Source: Scolanthus callimorphus (taxonomy: Eukaryota; Cnidaria; Anthozoa; Actiniaria; Edwardsiidae). Taken from it: a stretch of DNA of 64,000 nucleotides. Positions 9,950 to 24,900 of this stretch are shown here, piece after piece; positions within the stretch are counted from its first letter, which is position 1, and each line of letters opens with the position of its first letter. Below the pieces are notes generated by a model. The model was given only the letters and a program-made list of their open reading frames with translations, made no database searches and was not told the DNA's origin. The stretch lies in the NCBI GenBank assembly GCA_033964015.1, contig JAWWUD010000054.1, positions 372,001 through 436,000 of the forward strand. The letters run 5' to 3'. The position numbers and the translations under genes were made by a program.

Positions 9950-12900
9950 ATGGGGGACGCGGCAGTTTACACGAAATACCGGAGTCCTTTGACAAGCAGA
10001 TATGCCAGCAAAGAAATGGCTTACTGCTTCTCTGAGGACAAGAAGTTCTCAACTTGGAGGAAGTTATGGTTGTATCTGGCTAAAGCTGAAAAGGTGCGTA
10101 ATAATATGTCGTGTTGTTCGAGTTTGTTCACACGTGACTCCTAGTTGCAGTTATAGCACTTGCGGCATACTGCATGTAGTTTAATACTCCTGCTTACAAG
10201 TACATAACTATAAAGCACTCTGTTTTCTATGTAAATAGACAAATAGAAACACCACCATACAGCTCCACGTTTAGTTTATTGGAAACAGCCAAAGGCCTTT
10301 CGATACTACGTCCTCCTCAGTGGCCGACACAATGTGGTAAAATAAAAGCGGCAGCAATTAAAGGCACCGAGTTAAGTTGGGATCCCTGTGCGCAAGGCAC
10401 AGGGATCCGCCCTGTTAAGGTCATAAGGCTCTGCGGTCCCTAGATGGTGGATCCACAAAGTCTCAGACTCTAACATTTGTTCTGGGGAAACTCTGTTTTC
10501 TAGGCCTGCCAACTTTCTGAAAATCAGAGGCATGGCGTTAATTTTTGGACATTACAATAATGCATTAGTCATTTGTTTCCACGGACTCCCCCCCCCCCCC
10601 CCCCCACCTTACATTTACATAAGCGGTAATATCCATTAATTTTGGACATTACAATAATGCATTAGTCATTTGTTTCCACCGACCCCCTCCCCCCCTCCCC
10701 ATAGCTTGGCATATGCAGGGGATTCAACGCGATTTGGCGAACGATGTGACACAGCTACCCTGGTCATTTGTAGCCTTTCGACATCCTATGGAAATATAGC
10801 CGGGGCATTCAACCAAGCAGCCGCCATCTTGGAAAATTACCCAGAACTCAATTTGGATGAAGTGTTGTGTCTTTCGCCACCCCGCATATCAGCGGAAACG
10901 TGATCAAAATGCACAATTTGCATGAGTGAATGGGCACAGCGAGCAATTTAATACTTTGTTGCTTGATTTTTTTGCTGTTGCAAACTCGTATAACTAAGTT
11001 ATATTCTTTCGTAACATTTTAAAGCATAGTTTTTCTTTTAAATTTCAAGAGGAATATTGGAGAAGAAAACCTGGTCATTCCCAGCCAGCAAAATGTAGAG
11101 AATAGAGGCCTCTGCTAGCAGGGAAACCCATTAGAATAGATGTTGGTGATTCTAATTCTTTCGTTAGTCAGAGCATATTATTATTTCAGTTCATCAACAT
11201 TTTGTTTGAACAATAAGCATTCTGTGCGATGCGGACATTGGACAATGTTTTGCCAGCTCTGCACATGAAGACTGAATTTAAAGATGAAGCATGTCAGGGG
11301 CATTGAATGAAAGTATACTACAGAGATCGTTTTCATACATTATCAAATGGTTGTGTATCTTCCTTTTCTTCCTAAGACAAAACAACCCCGGGGAATAGAG
11401 CAGGGGAACGGCACAAAAGTCCTTGATGAATTTTATTATTTAAGGAGGCTCAAAATAGTTCTCATTGTGCGCACATTCGCTGGCGAAATAATGGAGGATC
11501 AGATTGACTGATAGAAGCACAAGGAAATTAACTGCAAACAAACTACTAGTGCACGTCACTGAAAAACTATTTCAAGCCTCCTTAATACAATAAAACCAAA
11601 ACAACGCAGCATCAACAGCATCTTTATTATTTATTATTTGAAAAACGCGGACAAGCGAATTAGTGTAAATTTGGGACTGGAACGAGAGTGATGACGTTGG
11701 GTCAGGCACGGTCACATGTTTACGGTTTTGCGTCGATTCGATCATCATTCGAACGCGCGACAAAAATAACAAAAATATTGTCTTACTCTGAATCAAACTT
11801 TGATTCACATGACTCGAAGTATTCCTGGACATACAAAACTACCACAAAGAAAGGGGAGATTGCGAGGAAACCAGAGGAAACAACAAAGAAAACGAGCTAA
11901 TGTCATATGCGGTTGGACCACAGGGCCATTATTATTTTTAATATATATAAACGATGTTACAAACTCTTCGAGCTCATTCAATTTTACTCTCTTTGCAGAC
12001 GACACAAATATAACTTTTAAATGTAAATCAATCAATGCAGCTAGCCAAGAGATAAGCACTGAACTAAAAAATCTTTCAACTTGGTTTAAGACCAATAAAC
12101 TATCTTTGAACACAAAAAAGACTAATTACATGGTTTTTAGCAACCGCAAAAATCTAAACAAAAATGCAATAAGCATAAACATTGACAATGATCAAATAAA
12201 AGAAGTAAATGAAACGAAATTTTTAGGATTAATAATAATTGATAATATACTAAGCTGGAAATCTCACATAAGTCATGTATTATCTAAAATCACAAAAAAC
12301 ATAGGAATAATTAACAAAGTAAAACACTATCTACCAAGTAACAGCTTAAAATCACTCTACTACACATTAGTTCATCCTTACATTCAATATGGAAATGCCA
12401 TATGGGCATGTAATTTTCCTAGTCACTTGAATCGTGTCCTTCTCCTTCAAAAACGATGTGTTAGAATTATAACAAACTCAGCATATTTCAGCCATACTGA
12501 GCCACTATTCAAAAAAGAGCGTATATTGACAGTAAATGATATCAACTTTCTAGAAACTGCATTGTTAATGTACAAGTTTGACAACAATCAGTTCACAAGG
12601 AATTCAAGCCGTACATCTCTTCGCAAACAAATCTTGAGCTGAGCCCTCAGTGAAGCTGCTGACCTGCTGTTATTTCGCATGCGCAGTAAGACAAAATAAC
12701 CCCCCTCCCCACAGTCAAACTCTGAAATTGAGATTCTGTTGGAAATGTGCCGAGGCAGACAACGGAGTTTTATAATTATATTTTAGCTGATCGGAGACAC
12801 GAGGAAAGCTGAAAACTTCAACTAATCTTGATCAGCAACTGACCTTTGCATCTAGCACAATTATGACGCTTTGTATTCTCCCGGGGTCGCGTTTTAACTC

Positions 12901-15900
12901 ACTGAATATTCCTGAGATGTTTTCGCAAGATGACGCCATGGGATTCGAGAGAGGAAATTTTGACGTCTCATTCCTCGAAAACTGAACCTAGTACCACGCT
13001 CGAACTTTCGTATACCTTCAATTACCCTAAGAGGATTCAAGAAAAAGTGGAAAGTCTTTTGGAATTTGTGTCAAAGTTCTTTAACTTATTTATTTTCTTC
13101 GAGCGGTCGTTTCTGAAGAAATTCCTGTGTGAAAATATTCATTCGGTGTTCTTCGCTGATCGGAGGCCCGTCGAAAGCAGTAGAAAGTCGCATGGAATGC
13201 TGCGAGGTGTGGAAGATAGGAATTAGCCAAGAAAAAGCACCACGGAAGTGTATTCTGCTGAAATTCTTGTTTAGTGCTTGCCATCTTGAAATTGACAATG
13301 TTGTAGCAATAATTATTCAGGTCAAAATTAAATACTTTTTTGTGGAAAAACTGAACCTAGTACCATGACGAGAGTCGGCACAGACATTCTACCATTTACA
13401 CTCGTTCGTATTGCCGTGGAGTTGTTCTTGGAATTTGTGTCCAACATACTGAAAATAATTATTTCATTGATACGAGCACTCTTCCTTCGGTGTTGCAATG
13501 TCATTTGCAAGAACACTCGAAAACAAGTAATTCAGAGATCTTCGCGGATCCGAGGCTCGATTGAAAGCAGTTGGAAGTCACATGGAATGCCTTGGAGCAT
13601 TGGAGATGTGAAAGATTTGAATTATTCAAGAAAAAGAATATCGAGATTTCAAGTGTATTCTTCCCTTGCCATCCTGAAATTGACAATGTTGTAGCAATAA
13701 TTATTCAGGTCAAAATTAAATACTTTTTTGTGGAAAAACTGAACCTAGTACCATGACGAGAGTCGGCACATACATTCTACCGTCTACATTCATTCGTATC
13801 GACGTGGAGTGGTTCTTGGAATTTGTGTCCAACATACTGAAAAAAATTCATTCAAATAAGTATTCTTCCTACTACAGTGCAGCAATGCCATTTGCAATTA
13901 CACTCCAAAAAAATCATTCAGAGATCTTCGCTGATCCGTGACTCGATTTAACAGATTTAAAGCAGTGGAAACTGAAAGTCGTCTTGAATAGAATGCTACG
14001 AGGACTTTGACGCATTGGAGATATGAAACATTTGAATTTTTCAAGGAAAAGCATATCGAGATTTCAAGTATTCTTCGCTTGCCAACTTGAAATTTACAAT
14101 GCATTGCAAGTAATTATTCAGGTGAAAGTTAAATATTTTGTTGTGGAAAAACTGCACGAAGTACCATGACGAGAGTCAGCACAGATATTCTGCTATCCAC
14201 ATTCGTTCGTATCGTCGTAGAGTTGTTCTTGGAATTTATGTCCAACATACTGAATATGAACGAGAAACATCAATAGAAGTATATGACCGGAAATGGCTAG
14301 AGTCTAATTAGTAGCAATTGCTTTTCGAGTTAGGTTCCTAGTATAGCCAGCGCCATAGCGAAGCAGATTTTAGGGAAGATTATAACATAAAAACATAGCA
14401 CTATAAAAACATAGCACTGATGTAAACGGATTGATTTGCAATAAAAAAATTTCATAGCTGGATGGCCGCTTGCGAAGTTATTGTCACCAGCGGTGATGAA
14501 GTCATTGCCTGGAGTGCTGGCACTTGAAAGGTTCAAAGTATTCTCAACTCCCTATTTGTGTTTCCTGACATTACGTAAGCCGCATTTTCAGTTGATTAGC
14601 TTAGAAAAATCCAAGAAATCGTCTCTAGTCTTGGCCGCAATAAATTTGTACAAGCGCAGTTTGCACCAAGCGTAATTATAACCATATTATCCGCTCTATC
14701 ACAAAAACATTCAGAAACTTCTAGCTATAAAGAGTGCGCACATCAGAAAACACTTTCTGAAAACACAATATTTTCTTTTATATTAATACAAATCAAGAGA
14801 AAATAAATCATTTTCTCTTGTTCAAATATGCTATTATCGCTTCGGAATCATTCACTCGATGTGTTATCTGAATCGTAAACACTATTCGAATTCTCGCTTC
14901 GCATCGAAAAGATCACGCAATTTTGAATTTGACTGCAGCTTTTACACAAGTCAGCTGTTCATATTGATTTTACAATGTGGGCTCATGAATAAATTCCAGC
15001 GCGCGCATATATTTAGGCAGGATACGAGTCCGCACAAGTTTTGCTCGTTTCGATTAGATTTCCGCTCGAATTCCTTGTGAGTTACCCAGCACATTCAATA
15101 ACACCTTTAAGAAAAACAACCAGTTACACAAATACAATACTAGGGGTTCTCACAATTACAGACCGACATTTAGAAAGACAAAACGGGGGCAATTCTCGAT
15201 ATCCTACATGGGTCCAAAAGTCTGGAGCACTCTCAGCATGAAAGCAAAAAATTGTAAGTCATTAAATAATTTCAAAAAAGTTATCAAAGATCAATTATTT
15301 TCAAACAAAAGCAGCACTTGATTTAAATATTTGATTCGTTAATGATATTTTAAGTATTTCATCAGCGTTATTACATTTGTAAGAGTAATTTTACTATAAA
15401 ATAGATATTGCAAAGGGGCCTACACCTATAAGTATTTGACTTTCAGTAGGCTCCTCATCTTCGCAATTTATACTTATCATGTAAATAATGATTATATTTG
15501 ATGAAATAAAGTTGATTGATTGATTGATTGAAAACTCCACCATTTTCTTCCGATACGATCGCCACCGAATGCAAAAAAAAAAAATACCAGGCATTCCACA
15601 GACGGTTTGAGCATAAGTACGAGAAACCATCAATTAGGAGATCTGTAATTGGATGGATGGATGGAAGTTTAGATGGAAATAAGCCAGCTGATCTTGTAAG
15701 AAATGGGTAAATACAAATGGCGCACGTTTTTCGGTGACCCCGATTTTTATTTGCTAAATAGGTCGAGTATTTAGCGGAAACAAAATAGCAGGAAAACGAA
15801 AAACGTTGGATGTTAGAAGTTTGTTTATTTGTACTTATCGTATGAAACTGCCCAAGCAAGCATGGTGAGCCCTTCTTTTTTTGCATTTTTCCATTGTTCT

Positions 15901-18900
15901 TGACCTAAATATTGATCATGCGAAGTTTAATAAGTTAGCTGTTACATCAGTTTCAACGAAATTATCTTTAAAAATGACAAAACAAATAGAAAATCAACAG
16001 AAACGACTCGTCATGATCCCCCAAAAGCGCAAACCTTCAAATTAAAGAAAATAATTAACCGTACTTTACCGCACTTTTCACCGTTTTACCGCACTTGTTT
16101 CCGCACTTTTTTCTAAAAAATCCTGCACTTTTCCGCACTTTTTTGCCGTTTTTTACCGCAGTTCCCCAGATGCCCTGCACAAGAGAAAGGCAAAGACTTG
16201 ACTCGATCTGAAAAGAATAATTACTCTCAGATCTTTGTTCCGTGAAACACGGACGACATGAAACTTATATAAAATGAAAGCTTATATTCCATTCTGAAAA
16301 AAAAATTGTTGTGTTGTTGATGCGAGCGATGCGAAATTGTTAAGGCAAAGAGAAAGCCAATTAGGCCCAAAGACGTGACTCAACAAGAATAATTACTCTC
16401 AAATCTTCGCTCCGAGCACCACGCACACAAAACTTATATGAAATGAATGAGACCTTATATTCCAAACGTTATGTTGTTATGCGAATCAAAAAATCGCAGC
16501 GCGCGCGATGGCGAAAGTTTGTTGAGTTGCTCTTTCATCGGCTGATACCTGAGTTTAGGAGAGTACGTACCAAAGAAAGCGAGCTCAGAATTAGAAGAAG
16601 ATATCAGACAAGCTCAGCAACAAAGATAGTTGGCATTCTTTCTGCCGGCTGCAGCAAACTCTGGTGGTTTTTCGAAGTTTTACCTGCTGTCCCCTACCAA
16701 AATCAGGTATATTTGAGGTATAGCCCAAATACAGACCCGAGGTATACCTCAAATGTGCCTGGTGAGGCACATTTGGGGTATACCCGAAATAGGTAAGTTT
16801 TGGAACAAAATTAGGCACATTTCGGGTATACCTCAAATGTGCCCCTAAGGTATACCTAGAATTTACTTTTTAAGGGAAAGGCACAATTGAGGTATACCTC
16901 AGGTATGTTTGAGGTATACCTTTATGTGCCTCATTTTGGTAGGGGTTGCTCTTTGCCGACAGCAGAAACTCAAGCCACTTCACTCTACTAATGTGCTTTC
17001 AAAAGGGACCTTAAATAATCATGATTCTCCCGGATCCCTCGCTTTTGATCGCCCTTGATGGAACAGTGATAAACTAATTGCAATCAAAATCTCTGAAATA
17101 AATTCGTTGAAAGGTTCAAATTAAATTCACAACAAAAATCTCTTGTTTCACCTGTAGTTGTTTTGATTTTGATCGCGAGTCTAGCAAAGCGCCATGAAGA
17201 TTCCTGGCCTTCTGATTGGCCAGATCGGATATGCCTGACCGAACGTCATCAACTGAGGCCTTCACGATCTGCGTTTCCCACAGGATACCCAAATACGCGA
17301 TTTCAGCACTTTTTGACAGGAAGTACAGGCCGCACATTTTATCGGATCAAGATAATTCGGGTATCATTCGAAAGCTAAAACTTCAGAGATTTCGTCAAAG
17401 TTGTGAAAAAATAAACATTATATACACTTTAAGTCAAAGCTCTGATATTTCCCCCACTATTGCCCATCAAAATCCCCACATGTCCCAGGGGGGTCAGTGG
17501 AAACAAGTGCATTACATATCAAAAATTGCCTTCCTTGTTTATATCTCGCCCTTAAACAACAATACCAAAACAACGCAGAGTGAATGCATGACATGATAAC
17601 TTTGTTTAAGTCAAAGCTCTGATATTCCCCCCACTATTGCCCATCAAAATCCCCACATGTCCCGGGGGTGGGGGTCAGTGGAACCAACTGACTAGTGAAA
17701 TTACATTTCAAAAAATGTCCGGAAACCAATTACTCCCGAATACATAGTATTTGGCACTTGCTGGCAGTAATAAATAAATGTTTGAGACTGACTCCCAAGA
17801 CTTGCAACTTGAAGCTGAATTGCGCTGGGTCTCAACGGCGCCACTGGCAGCCAAGCGGTCATAAGCACAGATACTGAGGGTGGTCACTGCAGAGGGAGCA
17901 AAACGGAGCAAAACTTGGAATTCCCTACCTGAAGACTGCCGAAACGAGGAAAATATCAAATCCTTTTCCAACAAAATGAACTCGGGCTCCCACCCTTAAC
18001 AAGGCACAAATTATTGTACATATGTATATACATTTTTCTATATTAGAATTATTTTAATTACATTTTTGAATTTTGTAATTTTTAGTCCACACGCCCCTTG
18101 TGGAAATCAGCTTAGGTTGTCGGGGCAAGCGTGTTAAAATAAAGGTTTACTACTACTACTACTTATTACATTCCCAATGGTTCTTTAACATCCCCCCCCC
18201 CTGATACTGAGTAGAGTACGAGACAGGACCCCAGTTCAGTTCAGTTTATTAGCACATATTCAACATTACAAACAAACAAAGTATACACTTACAAAAAGTA
18301 CTGTTTATTGTCTCAGTTTATTGTCTCATCTGAAAGATATAAGTTAATATTTAGCTTTTACTGTAATATGGTCCAGCCCATGCAAATAACCTTCAACTGC
18401 AAATGTGAAAACTGAAATTCCATGTACCTTATCTGTTCTCTTTATAATTTTCTTTATTCAGGAGCTTGGACAGGATATAAGTGATGAGCAAATAGCAGAA
18501 ATGGAGGGCAATCTTGAAAATATTGACTATGACTTAGCAGCTGCTGAAGAGAAGAAGCGAAGACATGATGTGATGGCACATGTTCATACATTTGCCATTT
18601 GCTGTCCCAAGGCAGCACCCATAATCCACCTTGGAGCAACATCTTGCTATGTTGGTGATAATACGGTTGGTTGCTTTTTGTTAAAAAGCAGGGTCAGGCC
18701 TAGTACATACGGCGCTCTTATCATGAGCCGATCTTAATGCAAAATCTCAATAAAACAATATTTTTTTACCATCTCTCGTCTGCTTGTAGCCTAAACTATT
18801 CTAAATCAAACCGGGAATGTAGAATCGATTTTAACGCCGCGAGTTTCGAGTATTTCATGGTAACAGTTTGGTACGGCTCATGATAAGAGCCGCGTATGTA

Positions 18901-21900
18901 CTAGGGGCCTCAGTTAATTGGAACTTTTTGGAGTGATGTGTGATTCTGAAAAAAAATCCATAATCCTCAAGACAGGGCCCGTGGTTTGATGCGCTGGTGC
19001 GGAAACGCATAATTCGGCTTTCTCCGCATAATGCGCATAATCCGCCAAATCCCGCATAATCGCGCATAATTTCCAAAATTTTGTGAAAATCAGTGAAAAG
19101 ACATCATTACTTGGTGAATTTCAAACTTTCTTACATATTTTTTGTCACAAAAGTGATACATTTCTTCTAAAATCGTCTGCCTAACGTCAAAACAACTCGA
19201 CAGAAATGAAAATAACAACAAGGCGTTTTATGCCAATCGCGTTGAGCTGGGAACTGGTTGACAAGAAATGAAACGTACCTACTTAGTTAAAAATTGACCA
19301 AATAACTAATATTTCCAGCTGAGCAAGATAGACTCAAACACAGCGGGAGAGGACGCTAGACGCTAAACACAGTTGAATTTATGCAGTTCACATTGATCAC
19401 ACCATATACGCTTTTGCATGGTATTTTTTACGACAGAAACGTGGCACGCGTTTTCCACGTTTCCGGTTTCATAAAAGGTCTTACACTACTCGGGATTAAA
19501 TTTGAGAATTACGCGCAGAATGACGGTAAACAAGCGCGACGATGTTTTTGCGATCACGAGAGATCGTAACGATAGCTCCGATAGTCTACATGTAACTCTC
19601 GTGACCGTTCAGTTCATGGTTTAATTTAATAGGATAGGAGTGCGTTGCTACGATCATTGTGGTATGAATAAGGTAACGCTTTTTGTAAGAATAAGCTTTA
19701 TTACAAGTGAAACACACGTCTACGTGAAAGAAAACGTAGCGTCATTACGTTAGTAAAGCGTAGCAATTGGAACTCATCACAAAGCATTTTATATACAAAC
19801 AAGAGTTGTTAAAGTCAATTAGCAGCTATATCCATGCAACAAAACAGCTAAAAACAGCAAAAATACTTTACGGCACTAGGAAAAAATATTGCGCAATCCC
19901 GCATAATTTCGTATTTTAGCACATAATTTCGTATTTTTAGCACATAATTTTGTATTTTTAGCGCATAATTTCAGAAAAAAATCCCGCATGAAACCACGGG
20001 CCCTGTCAAGAGAAGGATTTTAGAGATATGACCCCCTCTCCCCTTCCACTCTGGAATTCCCTTCTAACTATATTATAGAAACTGATATTCAACCCCCATT
20101 GTTATGGAGGTTTTTTCTGTTAACATGCATTGTAAATAATCTCTTAAGACCAGTCTATACTTTTTTACTTGAATGTTTACACCTGTTTACAATTTTTGCT
20201 GCAATTTTTGTCAGCAATTTTTTACACATATGTGCAACAGAGTCAAAATCACTAAAATGAACTCTAGTAAGTTTCAACTTGCCGCGATCTGCAACAATTT
20301 TTGACACAGGATGTCACAGAGATTTCAAACATGTATTTGAAGCTCTTTTCAGCTGGATGAGATTTGAAGAAAAGAGAGCACAGAAATTGCACCAGATTTG
20401 CATCTGGTTTACAGAAAGATTTCAACTTGCACGAAAAAAATTGCAGCGACAAAAATTGCAAGTGTGGATTACATTTCTTCAATGTACAGTGTACAGTACA
20501 TGCAAAGTACACTGTACATGACGATGGAAATAAAAGAAAGAAAAATTAGTCTGTAGATATGCGTGGGCATATAGTGGGCTCAAGAAACGGTCAGCAAACT
20601 GTCCAAGGTTGTGGACGGCGGCAAAACAAAGCGAGTTTTGACCCAGCGCAGAGGTCTCTTTTCCTCAACAACCTCAGCCAGGGAAATACATAGAAAAGAG
20701 GCCTGCTAGCCGGCTCTCCAGTGGGTTTTTTCAGATATTTCATTTTCTGGTGCACAGGATTCCTGTGTCGCACAGGAACCCCACGCGCCAGAAAATGAAA
20801 TATCCGAAAAAAACCCACTGGAGAGCCGGCTAGCAGGCGACTTTATTTCATAAGGTTTCTACTTCAAAAAATCTAAGAGCTGGGGTTTTGTACTAGTTTT
20901 GTCCCGGACAAAATGCCTCCCTGTTTTACAGGAGTTCACCAGGAGTCCCTTAAACTATTCCAGGACTTTCAAGGACTTTCCAGGAAAACAATTTAATTCA
21001 GGATTTTCCAGGAAAACAGAACACGTCCAGGACTTTTAGGACTCTCTTCGAAAACAATCAAATCGAGGACTTTCCAGGAAAGCAAAACAAATCCAGGACT
21101 TTCCAGGTTTTCCAAGAAATTAAAATCCAGGGACTCAAGGACTTTCCAGGAAAGTAATAAAAACCCAGGACTTTTCAAGGTTTTCCAGGAGGCGTGCAAA
21201 CCCTGTTATACTACAAATAATGACAAGGATATTGAGAGCAACTTGGCTGAATGCAGTTGGTCAAAATAGGGGGCTAATTTGACATTTGAATGAACAAATG
21301 CGCTACTACAAATAATTTTACTATAAAATATTGAATTGAAAATCAACCAAAATCTAGTTTGAGCTACCAGTCTAACGTTGTTGAAACTATCGAACCTCCG
21401 GAGGTTTAAGACTTAGCCAATTTCTTTTTTATCTTTACATTTAGATTTCTTGCAATCAGACTTACCTCTAGGTTGTTAACTTGTATGTTCAAAAGGTCAC
21501 CATGCGGTCGGTTATTTGAATGTCCCAGGTACACAAACCTTCCTCCGCATGTCATGTTCATGTTCATGTGACAAAAGAGTGTTAAGCTTTTTAAGCTTTT
21601 CCCTCAGCAAAGAAAAAAATAGAAAACAGACATTGTAATGTCCAAATTCTTAGCAGAGCAAAACATTAATTGCGGGCTTCTCTGTTACCACGCACGCGCC
21701 TAAATTGGCGGGAACATTCAGCCAATCAGAAACGTCCCGCACACAGACACAACGGACATGAATAGTAAAGATATGAAAAGAGCGGATTTCAGATGACCGC
21801 CGAAAGCAAGCCGGACTTGCGTTTAGTCACTGTTTCTATTGGTCGAGAGCAACGTCTCTTCTATGTTGTATTTACTTGTTTTTTTTTTCTTCTTCTGTAT

Positions 21901-24900
21901 TTAACTATAAAGCCTAAACTAGTTTCTCCATAAATCTTAAATGAAAGGCTTCTCGTAAGCATATGTCAAGCCTTTATAGTTAAATACCATTTTAAAACCA
22001 CAACAACTACCGTAAGCTAAATTAAAGTAAACTGTGACACTCATGTCAGAGAGCATCGTTACCTGTAGGGAGAACTTAAAGAACCTGTTCTGGGTTTAGA
22101 CATTTTAGTATTTGTTCTCATCCAACAATATATACTCTACTGCCCCCACTACGTGTTACAAGAATACGATCATCTGCCAGTACTGCTAGGAATACCGGGT
22201 TACGAATGCGACTATAGCTGAAACCAATCAGACGACCATCCAGTGTGAACTTCTTCACGATGTCACTATCATTGTCACAAACTAACAGGTTTCCATCACT
22301 ATCTACTGCCAGTCCTGCGGGGCCCATCGCACCGTGAATATTACCGCCTCCTATCACACATCGTCTGGTAATGGACGATGAGTTACCTTGCTTCTCTAGC
22401 ACGTGGACTTTATTGTTTTTATTGTCAGATACCAACAGCAGGTGACCATGGAAAACCGCACTACATGGTCCAAAACCCTCACCACACACTTGCTGGTCAA
22501 TCTGGAATAGATACTCCCAATCACCAGTGAATACCTGGACACAATTGTTTTCAAAGTCAGATACCAGAATGCGTCCTCGCTCATCCACATGAACTCCAAA
22601 TGGACAATTAAACTCACCAGGACCTTGGCCCAGCCTACCGAAACACTTCACTACTCGACCAGTGTCTGTGTTAAATATGACAACTCTATGATTACCAGCA
22701 TCACATACAACAATGCATTCATCATTAAGGAATGCAACACCTAAAGGGTTTCTAAGGGGAGTTTTACCAAGCCCTGTGATACGAATTCTTGCTTGAAGGA
22801 CACCCTCTACAGTAAATACAAAAACACAATTAGAACCTGAGTCGGTAATAGCGATCTTTGTGTTTTGCTTATTTACCGCAATACCCATTAGTTGTTTTGG
22901 CGGATCTTTCATTCCTGTCATGGTAAACTCCCCTTTAACCTTCAGTTCCTGTGGTTTCACGTCCAAACCCATCGGACTGTTCGTCACGTGCTGACCCCTA
23001 AACATAACACTAACAGTGAAATCTCCTGGAACTTTTGGTGTGAACTCAATACTGCATTTCCTTCCAATGTTATCTGATACTTGTACATCTTTTAACTGAT
23101 ACTTGTACATATCCTCTTTGGGATTAATAGCGATATCAAAGTTCCTTTTGGAAAACCTTTTACTTATCTCTCCATATGAATCTTCCAGGAGAACAAGTGA
23201 AATTTCCCTAAGTGCTTGCAGGTCTTCGTCGTTGGATTCTAGATGAAGAGAGCATGCGGTCATGGTTGAACGTATAGATCCAACGCCAAACTCTTGTATC
23301 TTATAGAGCTCATTGTTTGGAATAAATTCTATCTGGCGGTCTAAGCAGGTCAACTCTGTCTGCATTTCCAAAAGATATGTTAACTTTTGTTTTACCAGAT
23401 CATTTGACTCCATCTGGTCGCAAGAAGAAGCATATTTAGACAGATTAGTCAAGTGATCTCTACCTACAGATACTTGCTTCTGTAATTTTTCCTGTTCCTC
23501 TTCGCAACTCCGCGCACTTTTGAGCTCTTCATCGATTTGTCTAAGCAAGTTTCTCTTGTGTTCTTCTATGAAACTCATTAACTCATCACTGGTTTTGATC
23601 ACCTCAGCTTTTATCCCCTCAACTCTTTCTTTTACCTTGATACTTTACATTTAATCATATTCATTTTCTCTTGTTCTGCTTCGGCTTTGGCAACAAGTTG
23701 CGCGAGTTTGTCTCGGACATAACTTTGTTGCTCTGCCGCTGTGGCATTTTAATCCAGCGTATCATGCTCAAGATGATCTTGCAAGCATTTTTCACAAAGA
23801 CAGGCCTGACAGGAGGTGCAAAAGTACTTCAAGATCTCATTTTGATGCCTTGTATTGGTACAGAAAGACGGCCGGCGAAACATTAACGCCATGTCTTCGT
23901 GTTGGAGCTCTCTGAGGTCTACGAGTTTATGCTCTGCAAAAAATAACTGATGTGCATTGAAGCATTGCTCGCAGAGATAGCGAGGGCAATCAACGCAATA
24001 GAATGTTGAAGGGCGTCGTTCTTGACAAGTAAAGCAAGGCGGCAGATCAGCATTTGCCGCAGCATCTACCTCTATAAGTCGCAAAACATTCCTCATGTTT
24101 ACATGCACTTTGCTTATAGGTAAAGATGCGATATCGCCCTTCCTTGGAAGACCGCTTTTCGTCTTGCATACGGGACAATCCAACTGAGTCTCGTCTTCGT
24201 TGCGTCTAGCGCTTGTCGTCAGACAGTTCTCACAAAAGACGTGAAAACACTCGAGTATCTTAAACTCATCTGGAAGCCCACTGCACAAGGAACACTTTAG
24301 GGCGCTTCTCAGATCGTCGCGAAGTCTTTCCATGGTAATACAGGGTTTATTCCAGATATCAGCCTTCCTACGCTGGAGACAGCAAATCGAATAAGCTATA
24401 GGCGAGCCTGCCTGTCATATGACTCTTTCGAGCATAGACTGCTGTGCCCAGGTAGCGTGATTCAGACACCGCGCTCTAGAATAAACATCAGATGATAAAA
24501 CAATGCAGCAGACTCGGTTTCAATTCCATGCGATGGTATTATTTCTTGCAGTGATTCAAGGTTACTTGATAAAATACAAATAGAAAACGTCTGTCGGACT
24601 GCCAGACAAGTAGAATGTCCGCCTTTTGCAGGAAATCAAATGCCGTTCAAAAATTATGCATGCTGAAGCGTTTACAATAAGTCGACAGAGCGTAAACTCA
24701 ACGCAGTGAGACAGTGAGTTCGGACAAGTAATTAGGGCTTTGTACCTCCGTGCAAGAACCATTCCTAGAGGACACCTTAGTTCATCAAACAAAAGGAGGT
24801 CTGTGACGCAACTTGCGAAGTATAAACAGGTTCTTGCATCGTAGTAAGGTCGTAATAGCCATGCGCACAGATGACGTGTACTTGTCTCCAATTCACAGTT

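Larger units (their letters stand above)
10094..18461 (+). other. ADSL intron 1 and its contents
   Basis: This 8.4 kb intron holds a hammerhead-like motif (10290-10323, minus), a 14-bp-arm BamHI-type palindrome near 10379-10408, a direct repeat (10541-10589 and 10646-10683), a non-LTR reverse transcriptase fragment (11910-12642), a roughly 370-413 bp tandem repeat (12960-14270), the 3' end of a non-LTR element (15080-15535), a GGTATACC-rich element (16691-16945) and a 100-bp direct repeat (17427-17525 and 17608-17716). I see nothing supportable at 14270-15080 or 15540-16690. Confidence 0.6.

Noticed and set aside
15455..15886. 143-codon minus-strand frame
   Set aside because: It is antisense to a non-LTR 3' UTR and microsatellite tail, with no domain.
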